Assembly: GCA_050692985.1 (NCBI GenBank)
Contig: JBOGVZ010000073.1
Location: forward strand, 1 to 64,000
DNA: 64,000 bases
DNA from: JBOGVZ01 sp050692985
GTDB lineage: Bacteria > Actinomycetota > UBA4738 > CALAEC01
Direction: 5' to 3'
Shown here piece after piece: positions 1-8,129 of this stretch. The translations under genes were made by a program, and so were the position numbers. The notes under the pieces are model-generated. The model made no database searches, had not been told where the DNA came from, and worked only from the letters and a program-made list of their open reading frames with translations. The stretch's first letter is position 1. Every line of letters starts with the position of its first letter.

Positions 1-1891
1 CCCGGCCACCCAGTTCCTGGGGACCACCGACGACAAGGCCCTCAACTTCCGGGTCAACGACGCCCGGGCCCTCCGCCTGGAGCCCGATGCCACCAGCCCC
101 AACGTGATCGGGGGGTTCGCGGACAACGCCGTGACCGCCGGGGCCCTGGGAGCCACCATCGGCGGCGGGGGGGACTCGGGGAACCCGAACCGGGTCACCG
201 ACGACTACGGCGTGGTGGCAGGGGGACGGAACAACCGGGCCGGGAACGACGGGGGGACCACCTCCGACCGGTCCTCCGCCACCGTGGGCGGGGGCTCAGG
301 CAACACGGCGAGCGGACAGGTCTCCACCGTCGGTGGGGGTTCGGCGAACACCGCCAGCGGATTCATCGCCACCGTGGCCGGGGGAGGCGGCAACATCGCC
401 GACGGCCCTGTGGCCACCGTGGGTGGGGGCACGGCCAACGCCGCCTCGGGCATCGACGCCACGGTCCCCGGGGGCAACGGCAACACCGCAGCGGGCAACT
501 TCAGCTTGGCCGCCGGGCGCCAGGCCAAGGCGAACCACAATGGCGCCTTCGTGTGGGCCGACAACACCCCGGCCGATTTCGCCTCGACGGCCGACGGGGA
601 GTTCGCCGTCCGGGCCGGCGGCGGGGTCCGACTGGTGGTGGGGGCCAACACCTGCCAGCTCGACCCGGGGACTGGTGCGTGGACGGGTAGCTGCGCTTCC
701 GCTTCGCCGTCCCAGGCCTGGCTCCTGGGGGGCAACTCAGGGACCAACCCGGACACCCAGTTCCTGGGGACCACCGACAACCAGGCCCTCAACTTCCGGG
801 TGAACGACGCCCGGGCCTTCCGCCTGGAGCCCAACCCCACCTCCCCCAACGTGATCGGGGGATTCTCCGGGAACCAGGTCACCGCAGGTGTGTTCGGCGC
901 GGTCATCGGGGGAGGAGGAGCCAGCACCCTCACCAACCGGGTCACCGATGACTACGGCACGGTCGGAGGGGGGAGCAACAACCAGGCCGGGAACGACGCC
1001 GGGACCACCAGTAACCGAAGCTTTGCCACCGTGGGCGGGGGTGCCTTCAACACCGCCAGCGGCCTCCTTGCCACCGTGGCCGGGGGCGAATCCAACACCG
1101 CCAGCGGCCAGCACGCCACCGTGGGCGGGGGCGACGAGAACACCGCCAGCGGCTTCCGGGCCACCGTGGGCGGGGGCGGCCTCAACACCGCCAGCGGCTC
1201 CCGGGCCACCGTGGGCGGAGGCTCAGGCAACACCGCCAGCGGCCTCACGGCCACGGTCCCAGGGGGATCGAACAACACCGCCCAGGGCGACCTCAGCTTC
1301 GCCGCCGGGAACCAGGCCAAGGCCAACCACGCGGGCTCCTTCGTGTGGGCGGACTCCACCTTCGCCGACGTGGCCTCCTCCGCCAGCAACCAGTTCACCG
1401 CGCGGACCTCGGGGGGAGCCCGGTTCTTCTCCAACTCCACCCTGACCACCGGGGTGACCCTGGCCGCGGGCGGGGGCTCGTGGGCCTCGGTGTCCGACCG
1501 GGCGGTGAAGGCCGACCTCCGTCCCGTGTCATCGGGGGACATCCTGGCCCGGGTGGCCGAGCTGCCCATCACCACCTGGCGGTACATCTCCCAGGACGGC
1601 TCGATCCGTCACATCGGGCCCACCGCCCAGGACTTCCACGCTACCTTCGGGGTGGGGGAGGACGACCGGCACATCACCGCGGTGGACGCCGACGGGGTGG
1701 CCCTGGCGGCCATCCAGGGCCTGAACGAGAAGCTGGATGCGGAGATCGTGGCTCGCCGGGAGGCGCCTTCCGGCGTGTCCGGGACGGGTGGGATCCCCAC
1801 GGCCGCATGGCTGGCTCTTGCCGCCGCCCTGGGCCTGCTCGGCCAGGGGCTGGGCCGTCGATGGGAGCGGAGGGCCACGGCCAGGGCTTGA
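1..1891 (+). CDS. Surface fibre protein with beta-roll repeats and S74 chaperone domain (5' end missing)
   Basis: The reading frame is open from base 2, so the N-terminus lies outside the window; the GTG at 104 is internal. The visible part holds two long modules, each opening with TQFLGTTD..ALNFRVNDARA and each carrying a run of 15-residue repeats (ATVGGGxxNTASGxx) like the beta-roll heads of YadA-type trimeric adhesins. Near the C-terminus, SDRAVKADLRPV followed by RHIGPTAQDF and DADGVALAAIQGL matches the S74 intramolecular chaperone of phage tail spikes and fibres, which assists trimerisation and cleaves itself. The protein ends in one hydrophobic segment followed by Arg-rich residues (GRRWERRATARA), which suggests a membrane anchor. 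Probable role: a trimeric cell-surface fibre or adhesin. The domain calls are good; the biological role is inferred. Confidence 0.8.
   Translation, partial: PATQFLGTTDDKALNFRVNDARALRLEPDATSPNVIGGFADNAVTAGALGATIGGGGDSGNPNRVTDDYGVVAGGRNNRAGNDGGTTSDRSSATVGGGSGNTASGQVSTVGGGSANTASGFIATVAGGGGNIADGPVATVGGGTANAASGIDATVPGGNGNTAAGNFSLAAGRQAKANHNGAFVWADNTPADFASTADGEFAVRAGGGVRLVVGANTCQLDPGTGAWTGSCASASPSQAWLLGGNSGTNPDTQFLGTTDNQALNFRVNDARAFRLEPNPTSPNVIGGFSGNQVTAGVFGAVIGGGGASTLTNRVTDDYGTVGGGSNNQAGNDAGTTSNRSFATVGGGAFNTASGLLATVAGGESNTASGQHATVGGGDENTASGFRATVGGGGLNTASGSRATVGGGSGNTASGLTATVPGGSNNTAQGDLSFAAGNQAKANHAGSFVWADSTFADVASSASNQFTARTSGGARFFSNSTLTTGVTLAAGGGSWASVSDRAVKADLRPVSSGDILARVAELPITTWRYISQDGSIRHIGPTAQDFHATFGVGEDDRHITAVDADGVALAAIQGLNEKLDAEIVARREAPSGVSGTGGIPTAAWLALAAALGLLGQGLGRRWERRATARA
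278..502 (+). repeat. First array of 45-bp in-frame repeats (5 units)
   Basis: Five consecutive 45-bp units encode ATVGGGxxNTASGxx-type 15-mers inside the fibre gene. The last unit is degenerate (ATVPGGNGNTAAGNF). The period keeps frame exactly, as expected for a protein beta-roll rather than a DNA-level repeat. Confidence 0.85.
1025..1294 (+). repeat. Second array of 45-bp in-frame repeats (6 units)
   Basis: Six consecutive 45-bp units encode the same 15-residue motif in the second module of the fibre gene. The two arrays differ by one unit and both close with an ATVPGG unit, so the modules look like a tandem duplication of about 745 bp followed by gain or loss of one repeat. Confidence 0.85.
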
Positions 1892-1981
1892 GGCGAGCGA
1901 CCCGCCGCTGAGGAGCGCTCCCGAGGGCGGCCCGCGGGCTCAGCGGTTGACGGGTCCTCCGCTTTATGGCTAGATGTGGCC

Positions 1982-2233
1982 ATGAAACGGGTGAAGATCG
2001 CCGAACTCAAGGATCACCTCTCGAAGCATCTCCGTGCGGTGGAGGGAGGGGCCGAGATCGAGGTGACCGACCGGGACCGGCCCATCGCCCGGATCGTTCC
2101 GGTGGGGGATGGGGGCGTCCCGGTGATCGCGCCGAAGAAGCCATTCGCGCCGCTGCGTCGACGGCGCTACCGGCCGGCGGACTGGCCGCTTGGCTCCACG
2201 GAGCTCTTGCTCGAGGAACGCCAGCAGCGTTGA
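1982..2233 (+). CDS. Phd/YefM (VapB-like) antitoxin
   Basis: An 83-residue protein beginning MKRVKIAELKDHLSKHLRAV, the usual Phd/YefM N-terminus: it binds operator DNA as a dimer, and its C-terminal tail wraps the toxin. The middle motif VTDRDRPIARIVPV is also typical. ATG 1982 is preferred; an in-frame GTG at 1976 would add two residues. The stop overlaps the TTG start of the following PIN-domain gene, so the two are translationally coupled. Such pairs normally repress their own promoter. The partner and family are clear; the cellular trigger is unknown. Confidence 0.85.
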   Translation: MKRVKIAELKDHLSKHLRAVEGGAEIEVTDRDRPIARIVPVGDGGVPVIAPKKPFAPLRRRRYRPADWPLGSTELLLEERQQR

Positions 2234-2655
2234 ACGTGTACGTGGACTCTTCGGTCCTGCTGCGCGTCGTATTGGGAGAAGCCGACCGGCTTCCGCTGTG
2301 GGGAAGGATCCGCCAGGCCGTTTCCAGCGAGCTGATCCGCTTGGAGTGCCTGCGCACGATCGACCGCGCGCGCATCCGGCTCCAGCTGGAGGAGACAGTG
2401 GTCGCGGAGCAGCGAGCTGCGGTTATCGATGCCGTAGAACGTCTCAGCCTCGTGCCCATCGCGCCCAGCGTTCTTCAGCGGGCGGCCGAGCCCTTCCCCA
2501 CGATGCTCGGGTCTCTCGACGCGATCCACCTCGCCAGCGCCGTCCTGATTCGGGAGGATTTCGACCAACTGTCCTTGGCTACCCATGACCGTGAGCTGGC
2601 CCTCGCGGCGAAGGCCGTCGGTTTCCAGGTCCACGGCACCGCGGTTCCCACGTAG
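2230..2655 (+). CDS. vapC: PIN-domain ribonuclease toxin (VapC-like)
   Basis: A protein of about 141 residues of the PIN-domain RNase family. The N-terminal YVDSSVLLRVVLGE gives the first catalytic Asp, SELIRLECLRT gives the Glu, and SLDAIHLASA plus ATHDRELALAA supply the C-terminal acidic residues that bind Mg. TTG at 2230 overlaps the antitoxin stop and is taken as the start; GTG at 2236 is a close alternative. VapC toxins cleave tRNA or rRNA when the antitoxin is degraded. It forms an operon with the upstream antitoxin. Confidence 0.85.
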   Translation: MNVYVDSSVLLRVVLGEADRLPLWGRIRQAVSSELIRLECLRTIDRARIRLQLEETVVAEQRAAVIDAVERLSLVPIAPSVLQRAAEPFPTMLGSLDAIHLASAVLIREDFDQLSLATHDRELALAAKAVGFQVHGTAVPT

Positions 2656-2708
2656 GGGGCAGGAACACCGGAACGAAGGATCGCGTTGATGAGGCCGTAT
2701 TCCGATGC

Positions 2709-2714
2709 TAGCGT
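2709..2714 (+). promoter_or_regulatory. -10 box of guaA
   Basis: TAGCGT ends 6 nt before the GTG start at 2721, a spacing that puts the transcription start at or next to the start codon (leaderless). No Shine-Dalgarno sequence is visible. Confidence 0.5.
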
Positions 2715-2720
2715 GACCGA

Positions 2721-4253
2721 GTGACGGACCCGCGCCCCGTGCTCGTGGTCGACTTCGGGGCTCAGTACGCCCAGCTCATCGCCCGGCGCATCCGCGAGTG
2801 CCACGTGTACTCGGAGATCGTGCCGTTCGACGCCCGGCCCGAGGACCTGGCCGCCCGTCGGCCGGCCGGCATCGTGCTCTCCGGCGGCCCGGCGTCGGTG
2901 TACGAGCCCGGGGCCCCGGCCCTGAACCGGGGGGTCCTCGACCTGGGAGTCCCGGTGCTGGGCATCTGCTACGGCCAGCAGGCCATGGCCCAGGCCCTGG
3001 GCGGCGAGGTGGCGGCCACCGGCGTCCGGGAGTACGGGAAGACCGACCTGGAGGCGGGCGGAGGGGTGCTGCTCGGCGACCTCCCGACCCGCCAGACCGT
3101 GTGGATGAGCCATGCCGATGCCGTGGTGGCCGCCCCCGAGGGGTTCCAGGTCACGGCCCGCACGGCCGCGACCCCGGTGGCGGCCATGGAGGATCCCCAG
3201 CGGGGGCTGTTCGGGGTCCAGTTCCACCCCGAGGTGGCCCACACCCCCCACGGCCTGGATGTCATGAAGCGCTTCCTGTACGAGGGCTGCGGGCTGCTCC
3301 CCGACTGGACACCGGTGGGGGTCATCGACCGGGCGGTGGAGCGGGTCCGGGCCCAGGTGGGGGATCGGCGGGCTCTGTGCGCGCTGTCCGGCGGCGTGGA
3401 CTCGGCGGTGGCGGCCCTGCTGGTGTACCGGGCCATCGGGGACCGGCTCACCTGCGTGTTCGTGGACACCGGCCTGCTGCGGGAGGGAGAGCCCGAGCAG
3501 GTCGAGGAGACGTTCGCCCGGCACTTCAAGGTCCCGCTGGTCCACGTCAAGGCGGCGGACCGGTTCATGGCCCGCCTGGAGGGCGTGGAGGATCCCGAGG
3601 AGAAGCGGCGGCGGATCGGCGAGGAGTTCATCCGGGTGTTCGAGGAGGTGGCCCGGGAGCACGCCGACGCCCGGTTCCTGGTGCAGGGGACCCTGTACCC
3701 CGACGTGATCGAGTCCGGCAGCCGCACCGCGGCCAAGATCAAGAGCCATCACAACGTGGGAGGCCTGCCCGAGCGCATGGACCTCGACCTGGTGGAGCCG
3801 CTGCGCGACCTGTTCAAGGACGAGGTCCGGCGGGTGGGCGAGGAGCTGGGCCTGCCGGAGGAGATCGTGTGGCGCCAGCCGTTCCCCGGCCCCGGCCTGG
3901 CGGTGCGGGTGGTGGGGGAGGTCACCGGGGAGCGCCTGGAGATGGTCCGGGGCGCGGACCGGGTCGTGCAGGAAGAGCTCCGCCGGGCCGGCCTGGCCGC
4001 CGACCTGTGGCAGGCCTTCGCGGTGCTGCTCACGCTGCGGAGCGTGGGCGTGATGGGGGACGGCAGGACCTACCAGCACCCGGTGGTGCTGCGGGCGGTG
4101 ACCTCGGAGGACGCCATGACCGCCGACTGGGCCCGCCTGCCCCACGAGGTGCTGGAGCGGATCTCCTCCCGGATCGTGGCCGAGGTGCCCGGGATCAACC
4201 GGGTCGTCTACGACGTCTCGTCGAAGCCGCCGGCCACCATTGAGTGGGAATAG
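2721..4253 (+). CDS. guaA: GMP synthase (glutamine-hydrolysing)
   Basis: A 510-residue protein with full GuaA architecture. It converts XMP to GMP using ATP and glutamine, the last step of guanine nucleotide synthesis. The class I amidotransferase domain occupies about residues 1-195, with nucleophile Cys83 in GICYGQQAM and the His/Glu pair in FHPEVAHT. The ATP pyrophosphatase domain follows, with P-loop LSGGVDSAV near residue 223. The dimerisation domain ends in the family signature RVVYDVSSKPPATIEWE. Length and both active sites are normal, so it should be functional. It converges on the DUF916 gene with 4 nt between stops. Confidence 0.98.
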   Translation: MTDPRPVLVVDFGAQYAQLIARRIRECHVYSEIVPFDARPEDLAARRPAGIVLSGGPASVYEPGAPALNRGVLDLGVPVLGICYGQQAMAQALGGEVAATGVREYGKTDLEAGGGVLLGDLPTRQTVWMSHADAVVAAPEGFQVTARTAATPVAAMEDPQRGLFGVQFHPEVAHTPHGLDVMKRFLYEGCGLLPDWTPVGVIDRAVERVRAQVGDRRALCALSGGVDSAVAALLVYRAIGDRLTCVFVDTGLLREGEPEQVEETFARHFKVPLVHVKAADRFMARLEGVEDPEEKRRRIGEEFIRVFEEVAREHADARFLVQGTLYPDVIESGSRTAAKIKSHHNVGGLPERMDLDLVEPLRDLFKDEVRRVGEELGLPEEIVWRQPFPGPGLAVRVVGEVTGERLEMVRGADRVVQEELRRAGLAADLWQAFAVLLTLRSVGVMGDGRTYQHPVVLRAVTSEDAMTADWARLPHEVLERISSRIVAEVPGINRVVYDVSSKPPATIEWE

Positions 4254-4257
4254 GTCG

Positions 4258-5289
4258 CTAGGGCGTGCCGGCGCGTTGCCGGGCCCGAACCAGCCGGGCC
4301 GCCGCCTCCGGAGAGGCCTGCCCGTTGCCCCGGGTATCCCCCTTCCGCCGGCGGGACCGTCGCACCTTCACCGCCACGGCCACCGTCACCGCCACCGCCA
4401 GGACGAGCACGGCCACCAGCGGCCACGGGAAGCCTGCCCAGAAGCTCACCGTGCCCTGGAGCTCCTTGCCGTCGCCATAGCTCAGGGAGATCTCCGCCCG
4501 GTACCTCCCGCCCAGCAGGGGGTCAGGGTGGGCCACCACCGGGTGGACCCTGGCCCCGGGCAGGACCGTGATCGGCCGGGCGATCTGGGCGGAGGCCGTC
4601 TCCAGCCCGAACGTGCCTTCGATGCGGTAGGAACCGGTGACGTCGAGGATCACGTTCCCGCGGTTCTCCAGGTCCAGTCGGAACGCGGCGCGGCCCTCCT
4701 CCACCACAGGCTCGATGCCGTGGAGGACCAGGCGCTCGATCCGCGGCCCCGGCACCGTCAGGTACAGGCGAGCCCCCACCGCCAGCAGCGTGGGGACCTG
4801 CCCCCGGCGCACCGGGGTCGCCGTCCGGGCCACCACGGCTCCCGGATGGTCACCGGGGGTGGCGCCCTGGGGCACCCGGATCGTCACGGGGACCTCCTGC
4901 CGCTCGCCCGGCTGGAGGGAGACCTCGGAGACACGCAGGGAGACCCACCCGGCCACCCCGTCGTCGGCGGCCTCGATGGGCTCCAGTCCGAACTCCCCCT
5001 CCGCGGTGCTGATGGCGTCGGCGGGGTAGAGCACGAGGTCGAGAGGGACGGACCCCAGGTTCTCCACGATCACCGCGTCCCGGATCACCGAGCGCGGAGC
5101 GGCCCGGTGGACCAGCCAGGCCACGGTGCGGGGGTCCTGGGCCCGCGGGTGGGCCGGGCGGACCGTGAACTCGATGCGCGGCTCCTGGGCCGCCGCCGCG
5201 CCGGCCGGGGCCAGGGCCACGACCGCCGCGAGCAGGGCGAGGGCGCGGACGGGTGTCCGCGCCCTTGCCATGCGACCCGGTGGGACCAT
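4258..5289 (-). CDS. DUF916 (WxL-interacting-like) membrane-anchored protein
   Basis: A 343-residue envelope protein. It has an N-terminal signal peptide (ALALLAAVVALAPAGAAAA), then a domain resembling DUF916/WxLIP: FTVRP, DAVIVENLGSVPLDLVLYPADA, GWVSLRVSEVSLQPGE and ATPGDHPGAVVA. It ends with a single membrane span (PWPLVAVLVLAVAVTVAVAV) and a basic cytoplasmic tail. In Firmicutes, proteins of this family bind peptidoglycan and partner WxL-domain proteins. The ATG at 5289 shares a base with the stop of the upstream WxL-like gene (TGATG), so the pair is coupled. ATG 5271 is an alternative start. Family assignment is from motif pattern only. Confidence 0.65.
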   Translation of the reverse strand: MVPPGRMARARTPVRALALLAAVVALAPAGAAAAQEPRIEFTVRPAHPRAQDPRTVAWLVHRAAPRSVIRDAVIVENLGSVPLDLVLYPADAISTAEGEFGLEPIEAADDGVAGWVSLRVSEVSLQPGERQEVPVTIRVPQGATPGDHPGAVVARTATPVRRGQVPTLLAVGARLYLTVPGPRIERLVLHGIEPVVEEGRAAFRLDLENRGNVILDVTGSYRIEGTFGLETASAQIARPITVLPGARVHPVVAHPDPLLGGRYRAEISLSYGDGKELQGTVSFWAGFPWPLVAVLVLAVAVTVAVAVKVRRSRRRKGDTRGNGQASPEAAARLVRARQRAGTP

Positions 5290-5858
5290 CAGGCGACCGT
5301 GAGGGTCACCGTGCCCCGATACGTCTGGGGCGGCGTGTTGGCCGGGACCGTCAGTGTCAGGTCGGGGTTGAAGGTGCAGGTGGTCGGGGTGAGACCCGTC
5401 AGCAGGTTCGCCCCCGTGGCGATGGCCACGCCGGTGTTGGCCGCCACCAGGGACCCTCCCTCCACCACGCAGGTGCCGCTGGTCGCGTTGGGCCCGATCG
5501 TCGGGGAGGCCACCGCCCCGAACTGGAGCGGGCTGCCCGCCGACAGCGGGATCGACTTCGTGTTGTCCGTCTGGCCCACGAAGTTCGTGGACGAGGCCGT
5601 CATCGACCACGCCAGCGAGATGCCCCGGCCGTCGGAGACCGTCACGTCACCGAACGCCCCGGTGGCCTGGGAGGGCAGGGTCTCGTTGAACACCGCGCCG
5701 GTGAGCGTGGCGCTAGCCGGCTGCGAGGAGATCGTCAACGATCCAGCGGTCACCACGGCGTCCACCGTGGTGTCCCCGGCCGAAGCCGGTCCCCCGAGCG
5801 TCATGCTGCCGGCGACGGCCATCGCGGCCACCGCCAGTCCAAGGATCCGTCGTCTCAT
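5289..5858 (-). CDS. Secreted WxL-like beta-sandwich protein
   Basis: A 189-residue exported protein with signal peptide RRRILGLAVAAMAVAGSMTLGG followed by a Ser/Thr/Ala-rich beta domain. The ISLAWSMTAS segment and the C-terminal PPQTYRGTVTLTVA resemble the two signature regions of WxL surface domains, and the coupled DUF916 gene downstream strengthens the comparison. The strict W-x-L triplets are not conserved, so this is WxL-like rather than a firm WxL protein. ATG 5858 is chosen because AAAGGGGAA lies just upstream. It probably binds the cell wall non-covalently. Confidence 0.55.
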   Translation of the reverse strand: MRRRILGLAVAAMAVAGSMTLGGPASAGDTTVDAVVTAGSLTISSQPASATLTGAVFNETLPSQATGAFGDVTVSDGRGISLAWSMTASSTNFVGQTDNTKSIPLSAGSPLQFGAVASPTIGPNATSGTCVVEGGSLVAANTGVAIATGANLLTGLTPTTCTFNPDLTLTVPANTPPQTYRGTVTLTVA

Positions 5859-5902
5859 GCCGTTCCCCTTTCTCCGCGGGCTCATGTGGCGCTTCTGGAT
5901 CA

Positions 5903-5960
5903 CGTATCGGTACGCGGGGGGACGGGCCACATGGCCAGGGATGGCCATATTCGTATGGCC
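5903..5960. promoter_or_regulatory. Palindromes upstream of the WxL-like/DUF916 operon
   Basis: The 175-bp gap before the operon contains CGTA-TCGG-TACG (5903-5914) and a perfect inverted repeat GGCCATA-TTCG-TATGGCC (5943-5960). A further ATGGCC sits at 5931. Clustered ATGGCC boxes near a promoter suggest an operator for an unknown regulator; a hairpin in the mRNA leader is the alternative. Confidence 0.4.
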
Positions 5961-6033
5961 CGAAATGACTAGTCCCGCCGTGGCGATTCGGCCGAAACCC
6001 ACCCGAACCGGGAGCAGGACACCGCGGGGAGGC

Positions 6034-8004
6034 TCAGACGGCGTACCGGACCCAGAACGACCGGGGGACGGTGGAGGAGGCGGCGAACCGGACGGCGGTG
6101 TCCGCGACGCGGCTCCCGGCCGAGGAGGTCACCACTTCGGAGGAGTCCGGCACGGCCACGTCGACCGTCAGCGACTCGGGATACAGCGAGGGCTGGGGGA
6201 GGAAGTCGAGCCGGTACTCCCAGGCGGCCCCCACGCGCCGGGCCACCTCGCTCACCCGGTAGGAAACCTCCATCGTGGCCGTGGACCCCGCCGGGGCCCC
6301 CAGGAGCTCCATCAGCACCGGCCGGCCGAACTCCTCCTCGACCAGGCCGAGGCTGGGCCCGCCGACCACCCGGGACCGCACGTCCTCCGCATTCCGGGGC
6401 AGGTACACGTTCACGTAGGCGGCGAAGTAGCCCACGGGGTCGCCGCTGTTGCCCGAGCCCAGCAGCAGGGAGGGCGGGCCCGGCGGCGCCTCGTTCCGCA
6501 GCGTGACCTCCGTGGTCACCGTGGCCGACCCGTCGGGGTGCAGGGTGACCCGCTGCGTGGTCTCGCGGCGGGCGAAGTACCCGGTCTTGCTGTTCGTGGC
6601 GTCCTGCCACACCACGAACAGCGGGTTGTCCCCCAGCCGGACCTCGCCGGAGGCGCCCAGGCGCCGGACCACGGCCTCCTCTCCCTCGTGGCGCGAATAG
6701 ACCTGGAGGTGCCGCTCCTCGGTGCCCCGGGTCAGCGCGTCGGCCAGGGCAACCGGCTCCAGGGGCCCGCCCACCACCGACCTCCACACGGCCAGTCCGA
6801 TCTCTCGCTGCACGTGGTCGGATCGCTTCTTCGGCAGCAGGAACGAGTCGTGCTGGAGCACCGTGGAGACGTTCTCGGACCGGATCGGCGAGTCCCACGC
6901 CCGCGTGTACACGGGTCCGGTGGCTCGAAGGACGTACGACAGCCACAGGGGATCGGCGGCGATGACCCCATCGAGCTGCCCCGCGCCGCTCTGTTCGTAC
7001 AGGTCCAGCAGGACCTCGGCCGTCTGGGGGAAGTCGGGGGAGTAGTTCGCCGCGGCGAAGTGCGTGAGGCCGCCGAACCTGGCGTACCGCCGCCGTAGCT
7101 CGGCCGGCGCCTGGACGGCCCCGCGGCCGCCCGACCCGCCGTCCCCACGATCACCTCGTTGTCGGCTGCGGTCCAGCGTGCCGGTGCTCTCCAACCGGCG
7201 GAGGCGGACCCGTCCGTCGTCCGCTTCCAGGATGCCGTACAGGCCCAGGAAGCCGCCGCTGCCGCGGGGGGCGGAGAGGTTCTGCATCGCCAGGAAGTAG
7301 CGCCGGCGTTCCTGTCCCCCCAGGAGGCCGGGCAGCAGCCGGGTGAGGTCGGAGGCCGATCGGACCAGGGGAGCCCGCTCGTCGATGAGCGTCCGGGCCT
7401 GGGTCACGGCGTCGCCCAGGGGGCCGATCAGCCCTTCCCGGCCGAAGGGCTCCAACAACGCCTGGGCCTCGGTGATCCGCGCGGCCGCCGTGGCCAGGCT
7501 GGGCCCGGCGGCCTCCAGGACGGGCAGGTCCACCCCACCTCCGGGGAGGAGCCCGGGAACGGACCGCCCTTCCCACCGGGCATCCCGGGCCGCCTGGACC
7601 AGGGCGCGGCCGGAGGCAGCGACCTCGACGGAGGCGGAGGCCAGGGCCTGCACGGCGTCCACGTCGTCGCCCACGAACGGCAGCAGGTCCGCCACGCCGA
7701 TCCCCGGCCGGTGCATCGCGGCGTCCGCCCGGCGGGCGGCGTCCTCGGCCAGGCGGAACTCCGTGCCCGCCGCGTCCACCCGCCCGGACAGCAGGCCCCG
7801 GGCCGCGGTGGCCATGCGATCCCTGGCCTCGATCATCGACGTGGCCGCGGTCACCGCCGACCACACGCCGTCGACGACCGCCAGGGTGCCCGCCACCGCA
7901 CAGGCGAGCACCGCCAGCCGGAACGGGCCCATGCGACGCCAGAACGGGGGGCGGCGGTGAGACGGTGGGCGACGCCGCGAGGGATCGGTGTGATTCCCCC
8001 TCAC
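6034..8004 (-). CDS. DUF4012-type membrane-anchored protein
   Basis: A 656-residue protein resembling the actinobacterial DUF4012 family. A basic N-terminal tail precedes one membrane span (FRLAVLACAVAGTLAVVDGV). A large extracellular region follows, with the family-like stretches RRYFLAMQNLSAPRGSGGF and FPQTAEVLLDLYEQSG. GTG 8004 is taken as the start; ATG 7932 would begin right at the membrane span and is possible. No good ribosome binding site is visible at either. Function is unknown; family members often lie near envelope polysaccharide genes. It is transcribed away from the small secreted gene at 8130, with a strong palindrome between them. Confidence 0.7.
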   Translation of the reverse strand: MRGNHTDPSRRRPPSHRRPPFWRRMGPFRLAVLACAVAGTLAVVDGVWSAVTAATSMIEARDRMATAARGLLSGRVDAAGTEFRLAEDAARRADAAMHRPGIGVADLLPFVGDDVDAVQALASASVEVAASGRALVQAARDARWEGRSVPGLLPGGGVDLPVLEAAGPSLATAAARITEAQALLEPFGREGLIGPLGDAVTQARTLIDERAPLVRSASDLTRLLPGLLGGQERRRYFLAMQNLSAPRGSGGFLGLYGILEADDGRVRLRRLESTGTLDRSRQRGDRGDGGSGGRGAVQAPAELRRRYARFGGLTHFAAANYSPDFPQTAEVLLDLYEQSGAGQLDGVIAADPLWLSYVLRATGPVYTRAWDSPIRSENVSTVLQHDSFLLPKKRSDHVQREIGLAVWRSVVGGPLEPVALADALTRGTEERHLQVYSRHEGEEAVVRRLGASGEVRLGDNPLFVVWQDATNSKTGYFARRETTQRVTLHPDGSATVTTEVTLRNEAPPGPPSLLLGSGNSGDPVGYFAAYVNVYLPRNAEDVRSRVVGGPSLGLVEEEFGRPVLMELLGAPAGSTATMEVSYRVSEVARRVGAAWEYRLDFLPQPSLYPESLTVDVAVPDSSEVVTSSAGSRVADTAVRFAASSTVPRSFWVRYAV

Positions 8005-8024
8005 CCGGGCAGATTGTGGATCAG

Positions 8025-8046
8025 GGGGTTGCCTGTTGGCAACCCC
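8025..8046. promoter_or_regulatory. 9-bp perfect inverted repeat between divergent genes
   Basis: GGGGTTGCC-TGTT-GGCAACCCC lies between the DUF4012 gene (leftward) and the secreted-protein gene (rightward). TTGCCT (8029-8034) and TATCGT (8053-8058), 18 nt apart, could form a rightward promoter that overlaps the palindrome, which would suit a repressor operator. Confidence 0.5.
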
Positions 8047-8129
8047 TCCCGTTATCGTTCCCGCCAGAGCGCCCCCGACGGGTCGGACCCGGCGCCACCG
8101 CATCGTCGGGTACGGGGAGGGAGTTGACG

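Noticed and set aside
278..1294. Regular 45-bp repeats resembling a CRISPR or satellite array
   Set aside because: The units vary, have no spacers, and keep an open reading frame encoding a 15-residue protein repeat.
2475..4145. Long open frame antisense to guaA (about 556 codons)
   Set aside because: It mirrors the high-GC codon pattern of guaA, its translation is low-complexity and matches no family, while the plus strand encodes a complete GMP synthase.
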